Below are positions 26,902-36,487 of a DNA stretch of 64,000 nt, in pieces (the first letter of the stretch is position 1; every line of letters starts with the position of its first letter). Origin of the DNA: Paenibacillus piri (GTDB taxonomy: Bacteria > Bacillota > Bacilli > Paenibacillales > NBRC-103111); assembly GCF_004354045.1 (NCBI RefSeq), contig NZ_SMRT01000002.1, forward strand, positions 496,001 to 560,000, written 5' to 3'. A program made the position numbers and the translations under genes. Below the pieces are notes generated by a model. It saw only the letters and a program-made list of their open reading frames with translations. It made no database searches and was not told the DNA's origin.

Positions 26902-28464
26902 ATGAACGTACTAGTCGTCGATGACGAGCCGATTATACGGCAAGTGTTGAGAACGATGATGGACTGGGAAACGCACGGCATGCGCTGGGCCGGAGAAGCC
27001 GTTGACGGCGAGGAAGCTTGGGAGACGCTTCGGCAGGGCGGCATCGATCTGGTCGTTACCGATATATTGATGCCCCGCATGGATGGGCTCGAGCTTGTAA
27101 AGCGGTTGAAGGAAGCAGATGCCGATGTTGCCGTGGTGGTGCTGAGCTGCCTCGACGATTTCGCATATGTCAAGGAAGCGATGAAGCAGGGGGCGAGCGA
27201 CTATATTTTGAAGCCGACGATGGAGCCCGAACAGCTCGCCGCCACGCTGATCGAAGCGAAGCTGGCATTGTTGAAGCGGCGCGACGAACGGCGGCGGCAT
27301 GGAGAACTGCAGGAGCAGCTGCAGCAGTCCAAGCAGGCTCAGCGCGGCATCCGGCTGCACAAAGCGTGGCTCAGCGGCCAGCCTGATCTGGAGCTGGAGA
27401 CAGAGCTGTTTGCCGGCGACATGAGTCTGTCATGTTGGATGATCGACGTCGCGCCGGCAGGGAAAAGGTCGATCGCCGGCTGGGACTGGCCGTCCGCGGC
27501 CGCCTTCGTAACGCTAAGCGGCGGGCGGCAGCTGCTTCTGTTTCAGGAAGACGGCGAGCTGGAGGGCGGCGGCCGGGCGGCGGCGCTCAGCGACTTTCTG
27601 CGCGGGGAAGGCGGCTTGGCTGCCGGCGAATACTGTATCGCCGGATTAACCCGATTTCATGGCGCAGAGCGGCTGCGCCAAGTACCGCAGGAGCTTGACG
27701 TTCTCCGCCATGCGCATTTTTACCGCCGGAAAAGCGGCCGGTGCTGGATTACGGATGCCGACGCGGATCAAAGCCGCCCGTTCTCGTTGCCGTCGGACGG
27801 CCCGCTGCCGCAGGAGGAAAAGCAAAACCTGCTGCGTGCGATTGCAGGGCGCAACACGGAAGCCGCCGCCTATTGGGCGGAGCAGCTGGTTGAGCGGATC
27901 AGGCGGCTGGAACCGCCGGTCGAGCAGGTCTACAGCTTTCTGTATGAGCTGCTGGGGTCGGCTGCTGCCTTCGCGGGCCAACATGGCGATGCGCCGGAAA
28001 TGGACGAATTCGAGCGCAAGTATGTCGCATTGGATGCGGTGATGGCGCATCTGCAGCTGGAGCCGTTGGGGCGCTGGTTGACGGATGCCATTCAAGATCT
28101 GTCGGAGCGGCTGACCGGCACGGGCGGTATCCTCCAATCGTCCCGCAATCCGTTCATACGCAAAGCGGTAGCTTACATGCAGCGCAACTATCATTTACAG
28201 CTCAGCACCTCGGACATTGCGGATTACGTCAAGCTGAGCCGCAGCTACTTAAGCGATCTTTATGGAAAAGAGATCGGCGAATCGTTGTCCGAATCGTTAA
28301 CCCGTATCCGCATTCAAGCGGCCAAGCGGCTGCTGGCGGCCGGTGATTTGAAAGTTTACGAGATTGCCGGCGCGGTCGGCTTCGGCGATGCGAAATCGTT
28401 CGCCAAAGCGTTTAAGAAAGCGGTCGGATGCACACCAAAGGAGTATGAGGAACAGAACAAATAG
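26902..28464 (+). CDS. YesN-type AraC response regulator
   Basis: A 520-residue regulator. The receiver domain has VVDDEP, phospho-Asp in LVVTDILMPRMDG, VVLSC and LKPTMEPEQ. A long middle region (about residues 130-410) has little similarity to known domains. The C-terminus is an AraC double helix-turn-helix (LSTSDIADYVKLSRSYLSDLYGK and YEIAGAVGFGDAKSFAKAFKKAVGCTP). It is co-transcribed with the kinase. The MacB-like ABC operon that follows is a possible target, but a terminator separates them. Confidence 0.9.
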   Translation: MNVLVVDDEPIIRQVLRTMMDWETHGMRWAGEAVDGEEAWETLRQGGIDLVVTDILMPRMDGLELVKRLKEADADVAVVVLSCLDDFAYVKEAMKQGASDYILKPTMEPEQLAATLIEAKLALLKRRDERRRHGELQEQLQQSKQAQRGIRLHKAWLSGQPDLELETELFAGDMSLSCWMIDVAPAGKRSIAGWDWPSAAAFVTLSGGRQLLLFQEDGELEGGGRAAALSDFLRGEGGLAAGEYCIAGLTRFHGAERLRQVPQELDVLRHAHFYRRKSGRCWITDADADQSRPFSLPSDGPLPQEEKQNLLRAIAGRNTEAAAYWAEQLVERIRRLEPPVEQVYSFLYELLGSAAAFAGQHGDAPEMDEFERKYVALDAVMAHLQLEPLGRWLTDAIQDLSERLTGTGGILQSSRNPFIRKAVAYMQRNYHLQLSTSDIADYVKLSRSYLSDLYGKEIGESLSESLTRIRIQAAKRLLAAGDLKVYEIAGAVGFGDAKSFAKAFKKAVGCTPKEYEEQNK

Positions 28465-28495
28465 ACACCAATTCTAACAAATTGGTGTCTATTTT
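28464..28495 (+). terminator. Rho-independent terminator
   Basis: GACACCAATT (28464-28473) pairs with AATTGGTGTC (28480-28489), followed by TATTTTTA. The stem overlaps the last base of the regulator's stop codon. Confidence 0.8.
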
Positions 28496-28555
28496 TATGG
28501 CCAGGGAACGATTACATTAAATAGAGAACGCTTTCAGAGGGGAGCTGCCAACTAT

Positions 28556-29266
28556 ATGGGTTTTTCAGCCGACACATTTGCCGGGAAGGAACCGATTATC
28601 CAAGCCGTAAACGTCACCCGCACCTTCGGTAAGGGAAGCGCGGCTGTCCACGCGCTGCGCGGCGCCAATTTGAGCGTTGCCCCGGGGAGGCTTGTCGCGC
28701 TCAAAGGGCGATCCGGCTCGGGAAAGACGACGCTGCTCAATATGCTTGGCGCGCTGGACCAGCCGACGGAGGGCGCTGTTTATTTTGCCGGCCAGGACAT
28801 AACTTTCATACCGGACAAGAAGCGCAATGAGCTGCGGCGCACCCGGCTTGGCTTAATATTTCAATCGTTTGCGCTTGTGCCGTATATGTCTGCGTTCGAA
28901 AATGTCGAATTCGGCTTGCGGATCGCCGGCGTTCCTGCCGCCCATCGCCGCGACTATACGGAGCAGGCGCTTGATTTTGTCGGTTTGAAGCCGCGGATGA
29001 AGCATAGACCGTTCGAGATGTCGGGGGGCGAGCAGCAGCGTGTTGCGATTGCCAGGGCGATCTCCCATCGGCCCAAGCTGCTGTTGGCGGACGAGCCGAC
29101 GGCGGAGCTCGACAGCCGGATGGGGCTGCAGGTTATGAAAGTTTTTAAAAGCCTTGTGCAGCAGGAAGGAATGACGATTATTTTAACGACACACGATCCG
29201 GCGATTATGGAAATTGTCGATCAAGTATATGCATTGGAGGATGGATACATTGTGGATGAAAGCTAG
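28556..29266 (+). CDS. MacB/LolD-type ABC ATPase, first of two
   Basis: A 236-residue ABC ATPase with Walker A GRSGSGKTT, Q-loop LIFQSFALVPYMSAFENVEF, signature MSGGEQQR, Walker [14 protein letters not shown] and H-loop TTHDP. The Q-loop and the pattern of an ATPase beside an FtsX-type permease place it in the MacB/LolD group. It opens a five-gene operon (ATPase, adaptor, permease, ATPase, large secreted protein). Start ATG 28556 follows AGAGGGGAG. Confidence 0.9.
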   Translation: MGFSADTFAGKEPIIQAVNVTRTFGKGSAAVHALRGANLSVAPGRLVALKGRSGSGKTTLLNMLGALDQPTEGAVYFAGQDITFIPDKKRNELRRTRLGLIFQSFALVPYMSAFENVEFGLRIAGVPAAHRRDYTEQALDFVGLKPRMKHRPFEMSGGEQQRVAIARAISHRPKLLLADEPTAELDSRMGLQVMKVFKSLVQQEGMTIILTTHDPAIMEIVDQVYALEDGYIVDES

Positions 29267-30290
29267 ACGCCGCAGCCTTGTATGGCAGGTTGCGATCGGC
29301 GCGGCGCTGTTGTCTGCATTGCCGGGCTGCAGCCTGCTTCCGAAAGAAGAGGAAGCTTTAAAGCCGCCGCTCGTCAAGCCGGTGAAGGAAAACTTCGAAG
29401 TATTCGAGGCGAAAAAAAGTTCGATTGCCAAGCAGATTAGCGGCGTCGGCACGTTCGCTTCGGATAAAATGCAGTATTTGTATTACGCGGAGTCCGGCGG
29501 AAGATTGGCCGAAATGCTCGTGCAAATGAACTCCGAGGTGCATAAGGGCGATGTTGTGGCGGTGCTCGAAAAAGGTGAAATCGAAGGCAAAATCCGTCAG
29601 CAGGAAATTGTGCTGGAAAAGACCAAGGTAGCGTTGGAATTGGCAAAGGATGAGCAGCGAGGCAATGCGCTGGCCATCCGGATGAAGGTGCTGGACGTAC
29701 AAAAGGAAGAAGTTCAGCTCGAAATGCTGAAGCAGCAGCTGGCCAAAACCAAGCTTGTGTCCGATGTGGACGGGATCGTCACTTATTTGGATCCGATTAA
29801 GCAGGGCGATCCGATTGTAGCATACAGGGCTCTGATCACCGTCTCCGATCCCAAATCGATCAAGCTTGTTTATGAGACGGCGACGCCGAACGATTTGACA
29901 GGTGTCGAGGTAGGGATGGAGGCGACGGTAAAATTCAAGTCCAACAGCTATAAGGGCAAGGTGGCGCAAATTCCGGCGACCGCTCCGCAGAGCGATGTAA
30001 AAGCGATTCAGGATAAAAACGCGAAGTCGATCGTGGTTGTAGTCGAAGGGCTTCCGCCGGAAGCGGAGATCGGCAGCAACGGCGACTTGACGATCGTGAC
30101 CGAGAAACGGGATGATGTGCTGGTCATTCCGAAGCTCGGATTGCGTTCCTACATGGGGCGCGATTATGTGCAGGTGCTGGAGGGAGAGATCCGCAAAGAA
30201 ATTGACGTTGAGAAAGGCATCGTCTCGTCGACGGAGGTTGAAATCCGCAAAGGGCTGAAAGAAGGCCAGAAGGTGATTCTTAACAATTGA
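29250..30290 (+). CDS. HlyD/MacA-like lipoprotein adaptor
   Basis: A 346-residue membrane-fusion-type protein. The signal peptide ends in lipobox LPGC (SALPGCSLLP). A biotinyl-lipoyl-like half (KGDVVAVLEKGEIEGKIRQQ), a helical hairpin rich in Lys/Glu (about residues 110-160), the second half (TKLVSDVDGIVTYLD) and a beta-barrel and C-terminal domain follow. In MacAB systems this subunit links the permease to the outside. I prefer TTG at 29250, 9 nt after GGAGG; ATG at 29256 is the alternative. It overlaps the ATPase gene end. Confidence 0.8.
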   Translation: MWMKARRRSLVWQVAIGAALLSALPGCSLLPKEEEALKPPLVKPVKENFEVFEAKKSSIAKQISGVGTFASDKMQYLYYAESGGRLAEMLVQMNSEVHKGDVVAVLEKGEIEGKIRQQEIVLEKTKVALELAKDEQRGNALAIRMKVLDVQKEEVQLEMLKQQLAKTKLVSDVDGIVTYLDPIKQGDPIVAYRALITVSDPKSIKLVYETATPNDLTGVEVGMEATVKFKSNSYKGKVAQIPATAPQSDVKAIQDKNAKSIVVVVEGLPPEAEIGSNGDLTIVTEKRDDVLVIPKLGLRSYMGRDYVQVLEGEIRKEIDVEKGIVSSTEVEIRKGLKEGQKVILNN

Positions 30291-30302
30291 GGTGAGAAAC
30301 AG

Positions 30303-33212
30303 GTGGCAATCCTGGTGATGATCATCCGCAAAATGGTCAAAAACAAATGGCTCGAATTCAGCCTGCTGCTCGGCTTGATCATCTCGGTCGGGCTTGTCAG
30401 CAGTATGCCGATTTATACGACGGCTATTTTGCAGCGGCTCTTAATTAAAGATTTGGAGCAGCTTCAGGAGCGGAACCAGCAGTATCCCGGCGTTTTCTAT
30501 AATTCGACTTATATAACCGGCGAATTGTCGCCGGAGAAGGCGAAGCAGGCGATTCAAGAGGCCGATCAATTTATGGCGAAGGAAGCGCCGTTGCGGTTTC
30601 AGCTTCCGTTGAAAGCATTTGTAACGGAGCGGACGACCGACCGCTTTAATTTCGTGCCGGTGGATGTGGGCAAAATAGACGGATCGGTCCGGCGGACGGC
30701 GGATATAACCGCAATCAGCGGGATGGAGGAGCATATCAGGCTGGTTGACGGCCGGCTGCCTGCAGCAGAGCCGGTCGACGGTGTAGTGGAAGCGGTTGTG
30801 ATCGATCAGGGATTGACAAATTTGAAAATGGTGGTCGGTCAACAGTATACGATCCAGGATGACGAGGTGAAAACGCCTGTCAAGTTCAAAATTGTCGGCG
30901 TCATCGATCGCAAGGAATATAACGATGTGTTCTGGTATAATACGCTGTCCAGCTACAGCGCCAGCCTGATCGTGTCTTACGATTGGTTCGAGAACGATAT
31001 TACGCGGAACGATAAGCTGAAGCTGCGTGCCAGCAGCTGGTATTTGGCCGTGGATTACAGCCAAATGAAGCTCGATTCGATCGAGCGGTTTATCGGGACG
31101 CAGCGGTATACCGAAAACTTTTTGGCAAACCGTTTTCCGAACTATTCAATCAAGGCGCCGGCGCTCGTAACGCTGAACGGCTATTATGTGAAAGAGGAAA
31201 AGCTTCGCATCATGCTGTGGTCTTTGAACGTGCCGGTTATGATTATGCTCGCTTACTACCTGTTCATGGTTTCCAACCTGATCGTCGACCGGCAAAAAAC
31301 GGAGATCGCCGTACTGCGAAGCCGCGGTGCGAGCCGATTGCAGATCGTGCTGGGCTATGTGGTCGAAGGGCTGCTGCTCGGAGGCGTTGCGCTCGTCTGT
31401 GGACCATTTGTCGGTTTGTGGCTGACAAAGGTGCTTGGCGCTTCCAACGGATTTCTGGAATTTGTGCAGCGGGCTGCGCTGGATGTCCGTTTGAACCGGA
31501 CCGCTTTCCAGTACGGAATGCTGGCCGTGCTCTGCTCCCTGGTCATGACGCTGCTCCCTGTGCTGTTCGCCACAAGAACGACCATTGTCGGCCATAAGCA
31601 GCAGATGGCGCGGCAGTCCAAACGGTCCTTTTGGCATCAATATTTTTTGGATGTCGTCTTGCTCGGAATTTCGCTGTACGGTTTGCAGTCGTTTCGTACC
31701 AAAATGAGCGATATGCAGTCGCTTGGCCTCGATGTAACGGATCTGCGGATGGACCCGCTGCTGTTTCTGGTGCCGGCCTTATTCATTCTCGGCGCCAGCT
31801 TTCTGCTTCTGCGCATTTATCCTTGGCTGGTCCAGCTTGTCTACCGGGCAGGCCGCCGCTGGTGGCCTCCATCGTTGTATTCGACGCTGCTGCAGGTGGG
31901 TCGCTCGACGACGCAGTATCAGGCGATCATGGTTTTTTTAAGCGTAACGCTGGCAACGGGGCTGTTCAGCGCGAGCGCTGCCCGGACCATCAATAAAAAC
32001 GCCGGGGAAAAAATCATGTACGGCAACGGGGCCGATATTGCGATGTCCGTCAAGTGGGAGGATGACGCTCCTCCTCCCAATACGGGAGGCGACGGAGGCG
32101 GGGAGCCCGATCCGGCAGCCGTGATGGAGCCGAAGAAAAAGGTGCAGTTTTCCGAGCCTCCGTTTCTGCCGTTTACGCAGCTGCCCGGTGTCGAGCATGC
32201 GGCGAAGGTGTTCACGAAAACCGATGCAAGCTTCAGTTCCGGCAAGGAGCTTGGCGCTGCGACGCTCATGGGGATCGACACGGACGATTTCGGCCGAGCA
32301 GCGTGGCTTCGCAACGGGCTGCTTGAGCATCATTTTTACGAATATTTGAACGTGCTTGCATCGAGCCCCTCGGCCGTGCTCATTTCCCGGACACTGGCGG
32401 ACCAGTACAACGTCAAGGTCGGCGACCACCTGTACGCAGGCTGGAACGGTGTGGAGAGCGCCATGTTCAATGTATTTGCGATCGTCGATTACTGGCCGTC
32501 ATGGAATCCGAATCCGTTGTTCAGCGAGAAGACGGCAGTTACTTCCCAAGCGCAGGCTGCCAACTCGAAAACGAAAAAAGTGAAGGCGCCTATGCTGATT
32601 GTCGGGCATTTGTCGTATATCCAGAACAATTTGGCTTTGGAGCCCTATGATGTATGGCTGAAGCTGAAGCCTGGCGCCACCAGCCAGGAGCTGTACCAGG
32701 CGCTGGAGGAAAAGGCGGTGCCGGTCACGAAGATGAACGATGCGAAGCAGCAGCTGATCCGATCCAAGAACGACCCGTTTTTGCTGGCGATTAACGGCGT
32801 CATGACGCTTGGTTTTATCATTTCGATTGTGATCAGTTTTTTTGGGTTTTTGCTGTATTGGGTGCTGTCGCTTTCGGGAAGAGTGCTGCAGTTCGGCATA
32901 TTGCGGGCGATGGGCATTTCATTCCGGCAGCTGCTGGCGATGCTTGTCGCAGAACAGCTGCTTACCTCGGGGGCGGCCGTTGCCATCGGCATGCTGACGG
33001 GGAACTTGACGAGCCGCTTCTTCGTTCCGATGTTCCAGCTTTCGATGCAGACATCGAGCCAGGTTCCGCCGTTCCTGGTTACGTTCGATCCGAACGACCA
33101 GCTTCAGCTTTATCTCATTGTAGGGGTTATGCTGATCCTGGGCTTGTTTATTCTCGGCACCATGCTGTCGAGAGTTAAAATCCATCAGGCAGTGAAGCTC
33201 GGGGAGGATTAG
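30303..33212 (+). CDS. Large FtsX-type ABC permease with two FtsX units
   Basis: A 969-residue permease with one helix at about residues 17-37, a large extracellular domain, then helices near 295-320, 345-375 and 395-425 (first FtsX unit), a second set beginning near 450, a further extracellular region and three helices at the C-terminus (about 835-960; second unit). It resembles a fusion of two MacB permeases. A Pro/Gly/Asp-rich insert (DDAPPPNTGGDGGGEPDP) sits in the second extracellular domain. It starts with GTG after GAGGTGAG. It is encoded between two different ATPases. Confidence 0.85.
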   Translation: MAILVMIIRKMVKNKWLEFSLLLGLIISVGLVSSMPIYTTAILQRLLIKDLEQLQERNQQYPGVFYNSTYITGELSPEKAKQAIQEADQFMAKEAPLRFQLPLKAFVTERTTDRFNFVPVDVGKIDGSVRRTADITAISGMEEHIRLVDGRLPAAEPVDGVVEAVVIDQGLTNLKMVVGQQYTIQDDEVKTPVKFKIVGVIDRKEYNDVFWYNTLSSYSASLIVSYDWFENDITRNDKLKLRASSWYLAVDYSQMKLDSIERFIGTQRYTENFLANRFPNYSIKAPALVTLNGYYVKEEKLRIMLWSLNVPVMIMLAYYLFMVSNLIVDRQKTEIAVLRSRGASRLQIVLGYVVEGLLLGGVALVCGPFVGLWLTKVLGASNGFLEFVQRAALDVRLNRTAFQYGMLAVLCSLVMTLLPVLFATRTTIVGHKQQMARQSKRSFWHQYFLDVVLLGISLYGLQSFRTKMSDMQSLGLDVTDLRMDPLLFLVPALFILGASFLLLRIYPWLVQLVYRAGRRWWPPSLYSTLLQVGRSTTQYQAIMVFLSVTLATGLFSASAARTINKNAGEKIMYGNGADIAMSVKWEDDAPPPNTGGDGGGEPDPAAVMEPKKKVQFSEPPFLPFTQLPGVEHAAKVFTKTDASFSSGKELGAATLMGIDTDDFGRAAWLRNGLLEHHFYEYLNVLASSPSAVLISRTLADQYNVKVGDHLYAGWNGVESAMFNVFAIVDYWPSWNPNPLFSEKTAVTSQAQAANSKTKKVKAPMLIVGHLSYIQNNLALEPYDVWLKLKPGATSQELYQALEEKAVPVTKMNDAKQQLIRSKNDPFLLAINGVMTLGFIISIVISFFGFLLYWVLSLSGRVLQFGILRAMGISFRQLLAMLVAEQLLTSGAAVAIGMLTGNLTSRFFVPMFQLSMQTSSQVPPFLVTFDPNDQLQLYLIVGVMLILGLFILGTMLSRVKIHQAVKLGED

Positions 33213-33214
33213 CC

Positions 33215-34108
33215 ATGATTCATTGCGACAATCTCGTCAAAATATACAAGGTGGCCGATCTGGAGGTCGTGGCGTTGCAGGGTTTGGACCTGCACGTTCA
33301 ACCGGGCGAGCTGATGGCGATCATCGGCAACAGCGGCAGCGGCAAATCCACACTGCTCAACATGCTGGGCGGGCTTGACCGCCCTTCTGCCGGCCAGCTT
33401 CAGGTCGACGGCAAAGATCTGCTGAAGTTTACGGAGAAAGATCTTGTCAAGTACAAGCGGGAAACCGTCGGCTTCGTCTGGCAAAATAATGCGCGCAATT
33501 TGATTCCTTATTTGACGGCGCTGGAAAATGTGGAGCTGCCCATTCTGCTGCAGGGGAAACGAAAGCGCGAACGCGCGCTGGAGCTGCTGGAGGCGGTCGG
33601 ACTCAGCCACCGCACCAAAAACCGGCTCAACCAGCTGTCCGGCGGCGAGCAGCAGCGTGTCGCGATCGCGATCGCTCTGGCCAACAATCCGAAGCTGCTG
33701 CTGGCCGACGAGCCTACCGGCTCGGTGGATACGAAAATGGCGAATCAAATATTGGATCTGTTCCGCGATTTGAACCGCCGTCTCGGACTGACGGTCGTGA
33801 TCGTCACGCATGATCCGCTGCTTGCCAAAAAGGTGGACCGGGTGGTCGCCATCCGGGACGGTAAGACGTCGTCCGAAATGATCCGCCGCAAATCGTACGC
33901 CGACGAGCTGATCGAGCTTGAGCAGGGCCTGCTGCCGAGCGACGAGGATTCGCATGTCGAATATGCGGTGCTTGATAAAGCCGGGCGGCTGCAGGTGCCC
34001 GAAGATATGCTAAAATCGGTAGGCATTCAATCCACGAATAAAGTAAGGGTGCAGCTGGAGGAGGGCCGCATCGTACTGCTGCCTCCGGAGGAGAAGGGAG
34101 AGCCTTAA
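33215..34108 (+). CDS. MacB-type ABC ATPase with AbrB-like C-terminal tail
   Basis: A 297-residue protein. Residues 1-230 are a complete ABC ATPase ([48 protein letters not shown]). From about residue 248 the sequence [18 protein letters not shown], then [20 protein letters not shown], matches a SpoVT/AbrB swapped-hairpin domain (the D-x-x-GR-x-x-P pattern followed by LGI and a terminal strand). Normal MacB/LolD ATPases stop near residue 230. The tail could bind DNA or only mediate dimerisation. GGGGAGG lies before ATG 33215. Confidence 0.85.
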   Translation: MIHCDNLVKIYKVADLEVVALQGLDLHVQPGELMAIIGNSGSGKSTLLNMLGGLDRPSAGQLQVDGKDLLKFTEKDLVKYKRETVGFVWQNNARNLIPYLTALENVELPILLQGKRKRERALELLEAVGLSHRTKNRLNQLSGGEQQRVAIAIALANNPKLLLADEPTGSVDTKMANQILDLFRDLNRRLGLTVVIVTHDPLLAKKVDRVVAIRDGKTSSEMIRRKSYADELIELEQGLLPSDEDSHVEYAVLDKAGRLQVPEDMLKSVGIQSTNKVRVQLEEGRIVLLPPEEKGEP

Positions 34109-34109
34109 G

Positions 34110-36263
34110 ATGACTCGATGGACTCGATCGAATAAGCTGAAATGGATCTGTTGGATGGTTGGTATTTGTACGATCGCTTTACTGTGGCTCGTACCGTTCG
34201 CGCCCGCGGCGCATGCGGAAGGGGATAGCTATTACCAGCAGGACGAGCTCGAACCGGCCTTGCAGCTGCGGCCGGTCGCGATCGGCCGGGACAGCATGAT
34301 CGCCTTGAAGCACGCGGCGGTCATGCCGGCGGACGGCGGGAGAACGCTGTTCTTCACGATCACGGTAGCGAACGGCGGCGGAAGCGCCTTGTCGTTCCTG
34401 GATTACTGGGTGAAGGTGCTGAGCAGCTCCGGAGCCGAATTCAAAGCGGAGCTTGTTCCGCAGGACAAGCTGAAGAAGGAGGTTCCCGCCGGACAGCAGG
34501 TGGATTACAAGTTTTATGCGCTCGTTAACGATACGACATCGCTCGAGGAGCTTACGTTCCGCGTCACGCGATGGGATTATTCGAGCTCCGAGCTGGAAAC
34601 GGCAGTCGGCGATATCCGTTTTCCCGATCCGGCGTCGACGGTCATGGCCCCGGTTGCCGGCAGCCGCACGGTCACGATGGGCAATATGCCCGTGGCGCTG
34701 AGCGTATCCCGCTGGTTGATCCGGGAGCATGACAGCGTCGTCTCTTCCCGGCTGACGCTAAAGCTGACCAACAAAGGCAAAGCCAGCATCCGGCTGCCCG
34801 GCTACCAGTATGCGCTGCGTGCCGCCAACGGGGCGGTATATCCGCTCGAGAGCGCTTCACCGGCCGATGCCGGCGCACCCCTGCTGCGGCCGGACGTCAC
34901 CGAAGAGCTGCAGCTGAAGTCGGACCGGCTGCCGGCCTCCGCTTCGTCGGCATCATGGGATTTGCTCGTCCAGCAAATAATTCCCGTTAGCGGCGAACTC
35001 AAGCTGAACTATCCGCTCGCTTCATTGCGCATGCCAACGGATGCAGCCGATACGCCGCCGCTGGGCGAAACGGTCGATTATTCGAATGCCCAAGGAATTT
35101 ATCAGCTGGCAGCGGAAAAGCAGCGCAGGATGCCTTGGGAAGATCAGGACATTCTTAGTACCGATGTATCCGTATCGCACCGTCAGTCCGATTCGATGCC
35201 TTTTCCGGCTGTTAAAGCATATTATGAGCTGGACGGAGGTGTCAGGGTGGACGCCAAAATTGTGCAAACGGATCGGGTCGTCGGCGTGCCGCCCGGCGTT
35301 TCGGTACATGTACAGGCCGTCGCCAAAATCCCGTACACGTATCCTTTTGCCGAAACGAAGCTCATTCTGGAGGAACAAGTAAGCGATACGGTAAAGGAGG
35401 AAATGGCGCAATTCAAGCTGCCCCCCGCGGCGATAGAGCTCCCGCAGCTCGCCTTCGGTGAAACCCAGCCGATTACGGGCGCCGGCCGCGCAGCGATCTA
35501 TGCGCCGCGCGAGCTGAACGTGTATACCGACGGCGGCAGCAGCGTGCTTGAGGCGCAGGTGGAAATCGTCAATATGGAAAAGCGCTCCAATGTGATTCCC
35601 AAGCTGACGGCTTTTTTCAAAACAGCCGACGATTCGCTGTATCCTACGAAAATTCGCGAGGTCAAACAAAAGCTCAATCCGCAGGGAAAAGCGCTGTTGT
35701 CGTTCTCCGGAAAGCTTCCGAAGGAGTTGGATACGAAGGGTTTGAGGCTTGTCATCGGCGAATCGGTCACGGACCAGAAACTGAGCGGTACGGACGATAA
35801 GGCCGATTCGTATATTAACGCGGTAGAAATGGAACTCGCCTCATTGAACGATGCCGTAAGCCCGACACTGAAGGATGTATCGTTCTACCCGTATTCGATC
35901 TCCCTGTCCAATATCAATACATGGCTCGACAGCAAGCAGTTGAAAATAAATTTTACGTACAAGCTGACCAAGGACAGCTATTACGAAACAAGCAATGAAG
36001 GCAGCAAGCTGGTCATCCAGTTTGCGGACGGCCAAGGAAAAGTGAACATCGACGAGACGTTCTTCCTGGAGACGGCGCCGGAGGACGATGATAAAAAGGT
36101 GACTTTAGGTGAGCACGATTACCGGATTACACGGCAGGACGATTCGCTCGTCTTCAAAATCGAATCGCTCAAACAGTACAAAATCAACATTTACCATGAA
36201 TTCCAGGGCAAGCGCAAGCTGTTGGCTTCGCAGCTGTTGGACTGGTTCGGTACAACCGATTAA
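34110..36263 (+). CDS. Large secreted protein of an ABC operon, unknown
   Basis: A 717-residue protein with a signal peptide (hydrophobic residues 10-30, then PFAPAAHAEG with an AxA-type cleavage site). The rest is beta-rich without cysteines, suggesting several immunoglobulin-like or beta-sandwich domains; motifs such as FFTITVANGGGSALSF and LTLKLTNKGKASIRL resemble DUF-type CARDB/Ig modules, which were not identified precisely. No transmembrane anchor is seen at the end. It begins 2 nt after the ATPase stop, so it is part of the ABC operon and probably works at the cell surface with the permease. Confidence 0.75.
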   Translation: MTRWTRSNKLKWICWMVGICTIALLWLVPFAPAAHAEGDSYYQQDELEPALQLRPVAIGRDSMIALKHAAVMPADGGRTLFFTITVANGGGSALSFLDYWVKVLSSSGAEFKAELVPQDKLKKEVPAGQQVDYKFYALVNDTTSLEELTFRVTRWDYSSSELETAVGDIRFPDPASTVMAPVAGSRTVTMGNMPVALSVSRWLIREHDSVVSSRLTLKLTNKGKASIRLPGYQYALRAANGAVYPLESASPADAGAPLLRPDVTEELQLKSDRLPASASSASWDLLVQQIIPVSGELKLNYPLASLRMPTDAADTPPLGETVDYSNAQGIYQLAAEKQRRMPWEDQDILSTDVSVSHRQSDSMPFPAVKAYYELDGGVRVDAKIVQTDRVVGVPPGVSVHVQAVAKIPYTYPFAETKLILEEQVSDTVKEEMAQFKLPPAAIELPQLAFGETQPITGAGRAAIYAPRELNVYTDGGSSVLEAQVEIVNMEKRSNVIPKLTAFFKTADDSLYPTKIREVKQKLNPQGKALLSFSGKLPKELDTKGLRLVIGESVTDQKLSGTDDKADSYINAVEMELASLNDAVSPTLKDVSFYPYSISLSNINTWLDSKQLKINFTYKLTKDSYYETSNEGSKLVIQFADGQGKVNIDETFFLETAPEDDDKKVTLGEHDYRITRQDDSLVFKIESLKQYKINIYHEFQGKRKLLASQLLDWFGTTD

Positions 36264-36300
36264 GAGCCGGTCAAGTTCATGCAGGCTTCGCAGCGTCTGC

Positions 36301-36326
36301 CGATCGTGAATCGCGGTTCACGATCG
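36301..36326 (+). terminator. Perfect 10-bp hairpin after the ABC operon
   Basis: CGATCGTGAA (36301-36310) pairs with TTCACGATCG (36317-36326), loop TCGCGG. The T-run starts only 19 nt later, so termination efficiency is uncertain. CTTCGCAGC is repeated on both sides. Confidence 0.5.
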
Positions 36327-36384
36327 GGTCGGACACTTCGCAGCTTTTTTCTTTTGCCAATGATATGGTAAAATAAAATGAAGT

Positions 36385-36468
36385 GCGGCTTAAGCCGACG
36401 ATGCAAGTTTGTTTTGCCTAAGCAAAACTCAGCAGATGCTTACGAAGCCAGTTTTGCAAAGCAAAACT
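36385..36468 (+). repeat. Palindrome and two GTTTTGC hairpins before the metallophosphoesterase
   Basis: CGGCTTAAGCCG (36385-36396) is followed by GTTTTGC/GCAAAAC (36411-36417 with 36422-36428) and AGTTTTGC/GCAAAACT (36450-36457 with 36461-36468). The last stem abuts the GGAGAGAGG ribosome site of the next gene. It looks like a structured leader or a dispersed repeat. Confidence 0.55.
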
Positions 36469-36487
36469 TGGAGAGAGGAGAATCCAG

